This document shows, piece by piece, positions 1 to 10,362 of a stretch of 64,000 nt of DNA; within the stretch, counting starts at the first letter, position 1; the number at the start of each line of letters is the position of its first letter. The notes under the pieces were generated by a model. The model made no database searches, had not been told where the DNA came from, and saw only the letters and a list, made by a program, of their open reading frames with translations. The translations under genes and the position numbers were made by a program. This DNA comes from Cercis canadensis (lineage: Eukaryota; Streptophyta; Magnoliopsida; Fabales; Fabaceae), in the NCBI GenBank assembly GCA_003255065.1, contig QAOA01005271.1, positions 248,001 through 312,000 on the forward strand, written 5' to 3'.

Positions 1-825
1 GCTACTATTGCAATCCAACAAGTATATTTCTATCAAATTTGAGATGAAAATGAGGTGAAAAAGCAATATCACGTATACTTATATTTAGTTTAGAAATATT
101 ATCAATGAGGAAGATGAGGTAAATTGTCAGTCATTCTTCTCCACTTTCAGTCATACCAGGCAAGAGGGATGAAATAAATTATCTAAATTTCCACATTCTC
201 TACCAAGCACAAACAAGTGAAACCGAAACCTCTCCATCCCCCCTTTTTTTTCCCTATTTCATTCAGTTATCTATTATATACTTTCTTATTTTTCACCTCT
301 TCTACCCATCACACTCTAAAGTAGGACCATTATGTTAGGGGCGTGTTATGCCATCTGCATTATGTTTTCAATTTTGTCCAATAACTGGTTGACCCCATTT
401 CAAGCCTTCAGGCAGAATCCTCTTATCACCTTGATTTGTCATCTTGCAGTGTTCCAACTATTATGTGGATAGTCTTACCCAAGAAGTGAATTCTAACTTG
501 ATGGCTATACTTGGTATTTGTTAGATATATATGTCAGCTTGGAGATGTGGCTTTCTTGTGCATATATAGAGTGTTGGGGTTTTAAGTTGAGATAATTACA
601 TCTAATTGCAGCATTAGTGATCTGACAGTGCTGAGTGGAAGGGCTGTTGCTCAACAAATAAAAGTTTGTAGCTATATATGAGCTCTTGTTATTCTGATCT
701 CTCTCATTTTTTCTAATTCCTACACTTTGATTTTGGGGGGTCAAAAAGATGTGAGCAGGGTGGTAAGGGCTGTGTTTTATTCAAGTTTTATTTTGTGATT
801 CTGTCCTTGCATCTTGTTTCTGTAG
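1..825 (+). other. Non-coding stretch, probably intron of the fibrillin gene
   Basis: No exon with credible splice sites and coding character was found upstream of the exon at 826. The stretch is T-rich on the + strand, as expected of a plant intron, and ends in a pyrimidine-rich tract with an AG at 824-825. The remaining exons must lie to the left of the window or in pieces too short to recognise. Confidence 0.5.
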
Positions 826-925
826 GTTTGAGACTGTATACCTTGATGATGACATTCGAGTTGTAAAAGATATCAGGAAAGACTATTTAGTTGTTGACCG
901 TGCTTCCTATGCCTGGAAAGAATGA
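826..925 (+). CDS. Last coding exon of a PAP/fibrillin (plastid lipid-associated) protein
   Basis: The exon follows an acceptor AG at 824-825 and is read from the second base. It encodes 32 residues ending WKE, then TGA at 923-925. The peptide begins FETVYLDDDIRVVKD and continues DYLVVDRASYAWKE. This matches the conserved C-terminal end of the PAP/fibrillin family, in which TVYLDDxIRV is followed by a xYLVVxRA strand. Fibrillins are lipocalin-like proteins of plastoglobules and thylakoids that bind lipids and isoprenoids. From memory the VVKD form resembles the fibrillin 7 group, but that sub-assignment is tentative. Only this exon lies in the window, so the rest of the protein and the transit peptide cannot be judged. 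No clear polyadenylation signal was seen downstream. Confidence 0.7.
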
Positions 926-3900
926 GTGGAATTTTCATTGTCGCTGTATGTATGTATCCAATACCCTATACTTCTAACTCAACTGCCTATATGGTTTTAT
1001 TTCTGTCTGCATGCTTTGCCTGTTTTGGGCAAGATGTCATATCTGTTCTGGTTATCCTAATTTAATATGTCCATCTGCTTTGAAATATGAATTGAATAAT
1101 CTACAATATTTTTGTTCAAACATCAACATATGAACATGAACAGATTACATGTAAAAATTATGATGTCAAGTCACTTAAGTTCCATTTTGTCTGCTCACTG
1201 CAGATATATCTAAAAAAGATTCTGGATTGTATGCATCATTATTGTTCTTCTGTTCACTTACATGGATGGGTTGCTAACCATGCTACCAATCTCTTGGTTA
1301 CTCTTAAGGAATGAGTCAAACAAGGGCTCATTACAGCAGAGCATTGTAATTTCCTAACTGACAGTCAGGAAAAGAATGGAAACTTAAATTGTACCTCTAA
1401 CTCTCTAAGGAATAAGGAAACTTAAAATACATATTCTTTAGCTTCTCATCTATGAATGGAAACTTAAAATGCTTGTTCTTTGCATGGTAATCCATTTTAA
1501 TACGAGGGGAACATTCACTTCTATAATCCTGCTTTCCAGCCATCTCTTTTTGCAATTCTTGTACTTGTCTATTTAGTTTAAGGTGGATTTCCTTCTTTCT
1601 CCATCTTCTTTAGTTGAAACATTTGAAAACGATAGAAAATCATTGCAGAATTTATGAATATGCTTAGAATAAGGGCTCAATCTACACCTTGGTCTCACTT
1701 GTGCTGGTTGGTGGTCCACATCAGTCCCTACAATAGCTTTACAGTATCTTTGTAATCATTCTGAATTTCTGATTATAGTTTTATCCAATTAGAGCATCTG
1801 GGCAGTATTGACCCTGTAATGATTCCCAAGGGTGGCTGGTCAAATATTAATTAGAGTGTATAGTACCAAAAAAGTCTCTTCTGTTTTGTAGGTTGGAAGT
1901 TCTAAAACCAAGATTTCGGGTTTAGACAATGTCAGAAATATCTGTCTAGGTAATTTATTATGTGATCATGGTATTAGCAGTTCTATAATGCTCAGTACCT
2001 TTTCGGAGTTTGATCTATAATGTTCTGATAATGGATGGATCTAAATAAATGAGCTTGTTGTGAGGGATTGTAGGGTGTCACTGGGCAGGTAGAATTAGAC
2101 ATCAGAATTATTGTATTGCTTCTTTGATGGCCTCTGAACCAGTAGATGTGAAGAGTTTTAATGGACAGTGGCAGGGCAAACTTTTATGATATTCCAGCAG
2201 GATAAACTTTGGACATCCACCTATGGTGTTTATGTGAAGGGACTCTTATTTTTCTCTCTATTCTTTTGCAAAGAGGGATTTGGGGTTTCTAATTATGAAT
2301 TTATGATTTGGAAGAAAGAAAGATATGTCTAAGCCCTAGTAATTGCTTTGTAATATGAGAAGATGATAGTAGCCAAGATGGCTGGACTTGATGCTTTGAA
2401 CAACAAGTGGCAGAAGTTCTGGGAAACAGCAGTTTAAAAAATTTGATGGCCAACATTTGGGTTTCTGTTGGAGTAAGTTTTAGGGTATCATGGATTTCAT
2501 TGAGTAACAGGATGGAGTGAGGTACACAGTAACAAGATTGGCAATAAGGGGGTTTAGAAGGTTGTTCTTTTCCTATGAAGAGTAACTTGAGTGAAAATAT
2601 TATGAGTATGACAGCAAGAAAAGGAGAGTGTGAGGCATTGGAAGGAGGGAGGAGGAAAGAAGAGAAATGGGGGAAAAGAGCTTGGCTATACAACTCATTA
2701 CACACTCATTCTCATTACCTCAATATAAAATTTCTACCATCTTAAATTTGAAAATACAAGGCACATAGAGGCTAAAGACTTAATCCTAATTCAACCAGGA
2801 TTCTAAAAATCATTAGACTAGGCATAAGGTCCATGTTCAACTTAAATGAATGAAAGAAGTAGACAACACTATATTGCAATAACTGGACCCAAAATAAAAC
2901 CCTGGAGGACCATGACTTAGGCCCATTCCAGCTAAGCAAGAAGTGCCAAAATGTCCATAGATACTAAAGCTCGATTATACTAGCAAATGATTTGGCCAAG
3001 GACCAATTAACTATCAATAACACTTTTCTTCAACCATAATGTGGAACAACTTCTTTTGGAACAGCTTTGAGCTTCCAAAATCAATAAAACTTCTCCAATT
3101 GTTTCATGCATGTGGCTACTGTATCACTTAGTGGTGAAAAAATACGGACAAATTGGTTTGTTCCCAATGTTGTCTTGAAATCAAACATTTAGAAACAGAA
3201 AACAAGTGCATCAGTTAGTGACATTTTTTTCTGCATGCTGGGTAGTGTTTAAAGCAGTTAACTCTCTCACCTTGTTGGCATCTATAACTATTATTACCTT
3301 CATTGCCATTCTTAGTTGCCTGATAGATTTGGTTCATTCTCCAAATATGTTCCTTGGGTTGTATTTTAAATATCTGGAAATGCTTGTGCTCAGTTGCTTA
3401 CTAAGTGTACATCTGGGTTTTGAAACCAGCGCTTGATTTTCCCAGTTGAAATAGTTATTTTATCCCATTTCCTTAGTTTTTTTTTGCAAGTAGTAAATTT
3501 TATCATATTCTTTGTTTGAGTGGTATCAATTAGAGGGCCTAATCACTTCCTCATCAATAAATTATAATATAGATAGATTCTCTGGTAAGGTGTGCAGGGG
3601 AGATGCAGATATAGACCTAACTCTGAAGTCTGAAGCTCCCCCTGTTATTCGTGGGGTTCTCCCTTTATTTGTTAACAAAGCCACTTATACGTAGGGGAAG
3701 GCGAGAGTTGTGAATGGAACCTACTTATCCTCCCTCATAGGAGAGGTTAGGTATAATCTATACTTCAAGGTGCAGTGTTAACCTTGAAATCCATGTTTAC
3801 ATTAAATGAATACATTCATCTGTATTTACCATTAAAATAGGGTTGTGGCTGCGTTATTCATAAGGGAAGGATAGTGGCCAGCTGGCCATGACAAATGGTC

Positions 3901-4958
3901 TTATCATATTACGGAGTTGTCCTTCTTCCTGAGCTCCCTTTTCGTCTTCGGACGGCAATTTTCAAAATATGTTTCTTTTCTTTATATTATCCATGGTAAT
4001 TATTTTGCTCAAGTTATTTGTATATTGGAAGTGCATTTAGAAAGTGCAACATATGTCTATTTGTATGGCAATAATTTTCCTTAAGTGTGATTTATTTGTC
4101 TATGTGAAGTGCATATAGAAAGTACTGCTTTGTCTATCTGAATCTTTTGCATATCCTTCTTTTTCTTGTTTTCAATGTTTGATTTGATTTCACTTGCTGA
4201 TAGCAGATAACATTATGTAAGTTCACTGGATTCAAGTCAGGATGGCTTCTTAAGTCCCATTCTGTCCCCCACCATGGCAAGGAAAGGGAACACAACTGCA
4301 AAGAGCAAGGAGAATTAGTGCGAGGGACAAGGATTAGCATACCAATTAAGGTGTGGATTATGATGTTATTACGCACTAAGTGAGCGTGCAAATATTAGCC
4401 CCAATAATTAGGACCATCACGTTGGGGTGGGCTTTGTTATTATTGTATGAGCAGACTTTTTGTGCATAATTATGATAATACTAACTCTTTTGACATCCCT
4501 TTGCGGCTTCTTTTGGATTTTCTAATTGTCATTTGGGATTCTCATCATTGTTCATATACACATGTTTCATTTAATTTTATGCATTTTGGGCCTCCTTTTG
4601 CATTGGACCTTTTTGACTTGCTAGTGTCTATTCTGTTTCAATAAAATATGTATATAGGTATCATCAATGAATTCTTAGATTATGTTAACCGAACAAAGTG
4701 GATCTACGACTTGTAATTTTTCAGCATTATTTCGAACATCTTGCTTGTTGTTGCCATTCAGGTACTTACTTTTCTCATAAGGTTTGCAGAATATCAATGG
4801 AATTTATCATGTGCTTAGAAATTTCTAAGTCACTTTGCATATTTGATAGAGACTGATAGGAAATGTTTTTGTAATTGTGTAACTACATTCAATGGTGCGA
4901 TAAATCACTTGAGTAGCATTTTGTCCTATATCAGTACCCCAGGCATTCTTTATGATCA
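926..4958. other. Intergenic or 3' flanking DNA without a recognised gene
   Basis: This starts with the likely 3' untranslated region of the fibrillin gene. The open frames present are short and show no family motif. A pyrimidine-rich stretch on the - strand around 2340-2700 looks superficially like the end of an old LTR, but I could not find a matching partner. Base composition is slightly less AT-rich than the centre of the window. Confidence 0.4.
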
Positions 4959-5443
4959 TTATTGTTGTTGGTTTACTTTCCTGGCTGAGACACTGCATAT
5001 TCACTGCGACTCAGTGGATTCTGGTATGGGGAAGCACTGCACTATTTTACTGGGTACTTTTAACAGAGTCATTGTGTACGTGAAATCTGGGTCAGACCCC
5101 ATCTCCCACTCTCCCCCCCCATATCTTGTGGTCCCCTCCCACTGTATCAGTTGCACATGTAATGCGGGTCATGGACCCAGCCCTGATCATGAAATTGCAG
5201 NTTATTGTTATTGGTTTACTTTCCTGGCTGAGACACTGCATATTCACTGCGACTCAGTGGATTCTGGTATGGGGCAGCACTGCACTATTTTACTGGGTAC
5301 TTTTAACAGAGTCATTGTGTACGTGAAATCTGGGTCAGACCCCATCTCCCACTCTCCCCCCCCATATCTTGTGGTCCCCTCCCACTGTATCAGTTGCACA
5401 TGTAATGCGGGTCATGGACCCAGCCCTGATCATGAAATTGCAG
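4959..5443. repeat. Duplicated contig ends around a single N at 5201
   Basis: Positions 4959-5200 and 5202-5443 are both 242 bases long and differ at about two positions. They abut a single N. This looks like two overlapping contig ends that were joined without being merged. The long open frame running across it is a product of the join and is not annotated as a gene. Confidence 0.85.
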
Positions 5444-5829
5444 AAGGAAACATACCAACATTGGTTACAAGACATTTCTGGTGGTGCTCACTTCTATCAA
5501 AAAGAAAAAAAAATTTATATCCAGATGGGTTCCACCATCCCCCTCCGGCTTTTATAAAGAGAAATGAATGATACCTATACACCTAGAGTTATAGAAAATG
5601 TGAGTTGCATTGAAAAAGTCAAGTCGATTCAGTGCAGTTCTAATTAAATTCAAATATTATCATGTGTACGAGTGTAGAAGAGATGTGTATATACGAATGT
5701 GCAAAAAAGATCATCCTTTTTTAAGGAGTAATGTTATTCACATATATGACAACATCTGGATTTAAAGCTCATATATTACACACTATATTGCATAGCATGT
5801 GAGAATCATATCTCCTTTATAGAACTAGT
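5444..5829. other. Intergenic, nothing recognised
   Basis: The only notable item is a short stretch after 5444 that reads open but matches no family I know. The rest is AT-rich. Confidence 0.4.
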
Positions 5830-6210
5830 GCAGTGGTGCTGGGTGTACGGTATCTATCTATCACTCCCTTCAAGTTAAGGTGCAGACAGATTTGCAGGCT
5901 GCTGGCCTTGTGGGCACATTATGGAAGTTCTGTGAACAAGGGTGAGGCCAGAAGGGAAAAGTGGGTGTATTTATGTAGGGCCTTTGACGGGCCGTCTGGG
6001 CCTTTGAAGGATTATTGTGGAGCTATATTGCTTCTCAGCCTTTCACTGATGGGCCCATCTCTTAAAGAGGCTGCAAATTTTCAGCTGAAAGCGACGTCGT
6101 TCCACCTACTAAGAGGGCTTGCTGCTGCCGTGCTGGTGCCTTTGCTATGATGCTACGCATTGTCGGCTAGTTCGGATCCGGACAAGGTTGTTGCTTCTTC
6201 TTTAGGAGAA
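5830..6210. other. G+C-rich island with Site II-like boxes, function unknown
   Basis: Composition changes abruptly to roughly half G+C inside AT-rich surroundings. It holds TGGGCC at 5997-6002, the palindrome ATGGGCCCAT at 6049-6058 and CGACGTCG at 6092-6099. TGGGCC or Site II boxes are typical of promoters of plant housekeeping, ribosomal-protein and snoRNA genes. On the - strand a TATA-like ATAAATAC lies close to the boxes, near 5970-5980. A 105-residue open frame covers 5833-6150 but has no recognisable domain. The island could be a promoter, a remnant of a first exon, or an untranslated RNA gene. Confidence 0.4.
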
Positions 6211-6389
6211 AACTAGTGTGAGCTATACGACGCGTGACGATTTCTTTTTGAATATTTAAATTCTTTAATAAGGAAATTTCTTTGGGTAAAATTAAAAGTT
6301 GCCATTAATTTTTGACTTGCAAATAATAGAAAGGAAAAAAAAAAGTAAAATATTTGTATGCGTAGGGTTTCCTAATTTTGACATGTATA

Positions 6390-6689
6390 TGTTAAGAAAT
6401 CATCTCACTCAAAAATTTAAGTTTTTAGGTGAAAGTTCATGAATGATTTTATATCTAACACATCTCTACACCCAAAAACCCTTTGAATTTGAAGCATGAA
6501 CAAAATATTGGCCCATTTATACATTATGCTAAAATTTCTAAGAAATTTAATTGAGAAAGTGGGGGCAAAATGATTCAATTTCTTAACCGTTTAGTTAAAG
6601 ATGTTTTGATATCAAGTCAAGAATTGATTTAACCTAAAAACTTAAGTTTTTTTTTTTTATAAAAGTCCAAAAATAATTTATATCTAACA
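6390..6689 (-). mobile_element. TRIM-like miniature LTR retroelement, non-coding relic
   Basis: Two terminal repeats of about 70-75 bp (6390-6460 and 6615-6689) enclose a short non-coding interior. On the - strand each repeat starts TGTTAGATATAAA and ends in or close to a terminal CA. Directly after the first repeat is a degenerate primer-binding site of the type TGGTATCAGAGC, complementary to initiator methionine tRNA. The size and lack of coding capacity fit terminal-repeat retrotransposons in miniature. The two repeats have clearly diverged, so the insertion is old. Related pieces lie near 14.7, 19.0-19.5 and 29.1-29.5 kb. Confidence 0.6.
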
Positions 6690-7637
6690 ACATAGTCACT
6701 CACTCATCTGCGATTGGCTTTTGGAATCACAATTCTTTTGTTTATCTAATTGATTGCAGCGAAAACAACTGATAATCTAAATTAGGTTGCAAATTGCATT
6801 ATCTTTGCATAGTGTGAGCAACTTGATAACCTTATTAATTGTTAAAATAGGTTATCACAAATTCACAATGACAACAATAGGAGCAAAGAGAGTGAGTACC
6901 TTGGGGAGTGCGAGTAATACTAATAAGGGAGAGGAGAGCAGGTAAGGACATAACTTTCCCCATCCTCTTCCTCCCTCCAAAACCAAACCATGGCTCTAGA
7001 AAATTTTCCCATTCTAATGTATAATTGAGTTTTTAGTATTATATATTATCGTTAGTACTGGGACCTCACCGATGCGCGGGCGGGCGGCAGAGGGAGAGAC
7101 CAGGGCATGATTTATCATGATGTCTTATTTAAGGATTCAAATTTTCCCATTCTAATGTAGTATTGAGTTTTTAGTATTATTGTCATTTAGAAATTAAAAT
7201 TGATTACATAGAAAATAAAAAATAAAAAAAAGAGAAGAGAGAGAATGAGTACAAACAAAGTAGCGTGCAAATATTTAATTTTGAATAACAGTAGCATAGG
7301 TACTTTGATAGGACTTGATTAAAAATTTTCCTTTTTAATTATTGTCAGTAGAATAATTCAGTGAATGATGTGGCAAACTTCATGTGTATCCATCAATGGA
7401 TAGACATTCTTAGATGGGGAAAAAACTGCCAACATTGATGACAGGGAAAATTAAATGATTTGCAACATTATATAAATATATAATTAAATTAATTAAAAAA
7501 TTAAGTTAAACTAAAAACTTCACTAAAAAAAAAAAAAGTTAAATTAAAAACTTTACTTGCATGAGTAAGTAGGGTTCAACATTTTGTGAATGGAAGAAAC
7601 CAAGAAACCCAAGCTATCGGTGGTGCCTTGAGTCCTT
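6690..7637. other. AT-rich intergenic DNA with a duplicated 42 bp segment
   Basis: Two 42 bp segments at 7001-7042 and 7139-7180 match at about 40 positions. They flank a 96 bp spacer with a small G+C-rich core (around 7070-7105). The rest is AT-rich with poly-A and poly-T runs. No gene was found. Confidence 0.6.
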
Positions 7638-8104
7638 AATGAAATAATGGCGACAATTATCTTCTACAATAGAAATCTGCGGCGCTCTTTCATTGAGGCA
7701 GATGCAAAAGAACTTAGAAGGTTGCATTTCTTTGTTGCATGTAAAGTCCTTTATTTCATTCTTCTACAAATAATTATGGTTTCTTTCTTCCTTTCTTTGT
7801 AAGTTGATAAAGAAATGAATTATAANAAAACCCCTCCATTTCCTTTCCCTTCCTTTCCCTCCCTTTCCTCTCCTCTCCTCTCCTCTCCCCTCCAAAAAAA
7901 CTCTCAAACAGAGCCTAATGAAATAATGGCGACAATTATCTTCTGCAATAGAAATCTGCGGCGCTCTTTCATTGAGGCAGATGCAAAAGAACTTAGAAGG
8001 TTGCATTTCTCTGTTGCATGTAAAGTCCTTTATTTCATTCTTCTACAAATAATTATGGTTTCTTTCTTCCTTTCTTTGTAAGTTGATAAAGAAATGAATT
8101 ATAA
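7638..8104. repeat. Duplicated contig ends around a single N at 7826
   Basis: Segments 7638-7825 and 7917-8104 are near-identical copies of the same 188 bp. They are separated by the N and a pyrimidine-rich low-complexity tract (about 7840-7895, built from TTTCC and TCTCC units). The low-complexity tract probably caused the assembly break, or one haplotype carries an expansion there. Confidence 0.75.
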
Positions 8105-8187
8105 TTGAGGTAATATTCCATTAATGAAATATTGGAATATTCGCGTTTAAGATTTTCTTTTTATGTATGGGAGGACTCAGTAACCAA

Positions 8188-8880
8188 TAGAGGTGTCAAA
8201 TTAGGTTGGACCCGTCGGGTTGGCCTGACCAGTCATGCAAACATTGTGAGTTGAGTTCATATAATTTATGCCCGTTTAAAAGCGGGTTATTTTAGCCCAT
8301 CCTGTTTAGGTTGCGGGTTAATGCGGGCGGATGGGTTGAGTTGGCCCATTGAGTTTTTTTTCTATTTTTTATATTTGAAAAAGATAAATAAAAAATCCCT
8401 AACTAAAACCACTAAATCCTTAAATATGAACATTGTCCTAAAGAGCTAAATCCTCAGTCCTTTGCTGTCATATGTCATTTTGACTATCCCAACTATGCAT
8501 CTTTTCTACATCCAATTTAATGCATTGTTCCTGATTTTTTTTTTTTATAAGTTTTGGTGGGTTGGTCCGCCTAATCCGTAACCCAAAGTGGGTTGGGTTG
8601 GGCGGAGGTTTCCTAAGCCCGTCTCGCTCCGTTTGTTGACGGGTTGANGTCATATGTCATTTTGACTATCCTAACCATGCATCTTTTCTACATCAAATTT
8701 AATGCATTGTTCCTGATTTTTTTTTTTTTTTATAAGTTTTGGTGGGTTGGTCCGCCTAACCCATAACCCAAAGTGGGTTGGGTTGGGCGGAGGTTTCCTA
8801 AGCCCGTCCGCTCCGTTTGTTGACGGGTTGAGGTAGGTTGGCAACAAGTCGAGACGAGCCAGCCCGTTTTGACTACTCTA
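8188..8880. mobile_element. hAT-type non-autonomous element with imperfect terminal inverted repeats
   Basis: The left end reads TAGAGGTGTCAAATTAGG and the reverse complement of the right end reads TAGAGTAGTCAAAACGGG, so the ends are inverted repeats. The flanks GTAACCAA (8180-8187) and ATAACCAG (8881-8888) share TAACCA, consistent with a decayed 8 bp target duplication as made by hAT transposases. The interior is rich in GGGTTGGG and GCCCGTC words, which are common in this plant repeat type, and has no coding capacity. The apparent 693 bp length includes a contig-join duplication of about 182 bp, so the real element is about 510 bp. Confidence 0.65.
8467..8831. repeat. Duplicated contig ends around a single N at 8648
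   Basis: Segments 8467-8647 and 8649-8831 are near-identical direct copies abutting the N, with a few substitutions and a poly-T length difference. They lie inside the hAT-type element. This is best read as two unmerged haplotype or contig ends. Confidence 0.85.
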
Positions 8881-8888
8881 ATAACCAG

Positions 8889-10181
8889 CGAGTGGTTGAT
8901 CCTCATTGTCATCATTAACCTTCAAGGAAAAAGAAAAGGGCAATATGAGAAAGAGAAGAAGAAGAAGAAGAAGAAAGGAAAAACGAATGAAGTTTTATCC
9001 TTTGAACTGAAAATGAAAAGAGTGAAAGAGCAGGAGAGAGATCTCTTCCCTGTTTTGTGACAGCTTTCTATTAGAAAACTGATGCTTCTCATGAGCTATA
9101 GCGCATCCTTGATGCTTCATATGGAAAACAAATGAAGATGACAATGAAAGGACAAAAAAAGAAAAAAATAGAAACGAGTTTGTATTTTGTGGTAGTGTCT
9201 ATTAGTTATTCCTTCCCATATGCATAATGAATGCAATAGTAAATATATAAAAATTAATTTGTAATGTATAAATTATCCTGTTTTTGGCAAAGAAATAAGT
9301 TCAAGTGGGGTAAAGCTACACCCAAGAGCACTACACAAATTAAGGGAGAGGAGAAGACCAAAACGCAACGAAAGTAGAAAGCAAAGGAAACTGTTTCAAG
9401 GCATGCAGTCTTTATATTATTAATAAGCAATAATCTATTTAGTCTATAGTCTTTACATTCTTGGGGACCAAACAAAACACATTCGCAATCTATGATGCTA
9501 TGATATATATAATCGGACGTCAGCTTGTAAGAAATGTTGAACAGAGATGATTTAATTATAGAAGATTGCTGTTTAATCAACTTTAGTTAGCCGCCAAAGC
9601 CCATATATAGCACGTCATGTCGAGTGAACGCACAACCAATCTTAATTAAGTTTTAATCACGCTTTCCTCATATATTACAAGACTAGATAGTGAAAAGAAT
9701 AAATTAAGAAAAGAGAAAAGGTGATTCGGATCTAAGTTGATGTGGTCTTGACAAAGATTGAAAGCATTTGTTTTTGGAGACTTATGAGGCTGATTAAGAT
9801 CGATGTGGACAATAATGCGGCCTTGAAAGCTCACCATTTTGGAAAAGAAAATTATTGGAAACAAAGTGTACTTGAGGATCGATCCATTAGATGGGACTCA
9901 TGAGAGGAAAGTGATCCTTGTGTTTGTTTTTCTTTCCCTTTCTTCTTTTTTTCTTCCCTCCTTGGTAATCAAATGGATGACGTCAATTAATATAAAAATA
10001 ATAATAAAGTATTTCTCATTCTAGCAATATTGTGAAAGTGGTAAAAATAGATTTAGTTGAAAATTTTATACTTTTTTATATATGTGAAACTAAACTACTT
10101 TTGTTTAAAGGATTTCTCCAACTACACTCATGCGATTAGCGGATTTTTTTGTTTTTTTTAATGTTGGAGAGCAATTGCTAA
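8889..10181. other. Intergenic, purine-rich tract and AT-rich DNA
   Basis: A purine-rich run with AAG repeats covers about 8925-8985. The remainder is AT-rich, with open frames lacking recognisable domains. Confidence 0.5.
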
Positions 10182-10362
10182 TTAACTTTCTTTGTGCAAA
10201 TTACAATCCTTAAATAGTAAATGCTCAATGTGCATTACTCGTGTCAAGAAAGAAAAGAATACTTTACAAGCAGGTCCAAATGAGCAAGCTTGCTTAGCAA
10301 GGCTGTCAGCCACCACAGTACATCTTCTTGGAAGATAATGGACTTTGAATAATAAGCACTTA
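10182..10362 (-). pseudogene. RNase H-like domain remnant of a retroelement
   Basis: On the - strand a frame reads LPRRCTVVADSLAKQA, preceded by FKVHY and ending in TAA at 10182-10184. This is the C-terminal part of the RNase H-like (RVT_3) fold found in plant LINE-type elements and their derivatives, where the motif is typically HIPRxxNxVADxLAKxA. The catalytic aspartate before the LAK motif is present. Nothing upstream on that strand continues the domain, so only a short fragment survives. Confidence 0.55.

Noticed and set aside
2290-2720. LTR-like pyrimidine-rich stretch on the - strand
   Set aside because: No matching second repeat, primer site or domain was found, so composition alone is not enough.
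4843-5571. 242-codon open frame on the + strand
   Set aside because: It runs through the N at 5201 and repeats the same peptide twice because of the duplicated contig ends. There is no domain.
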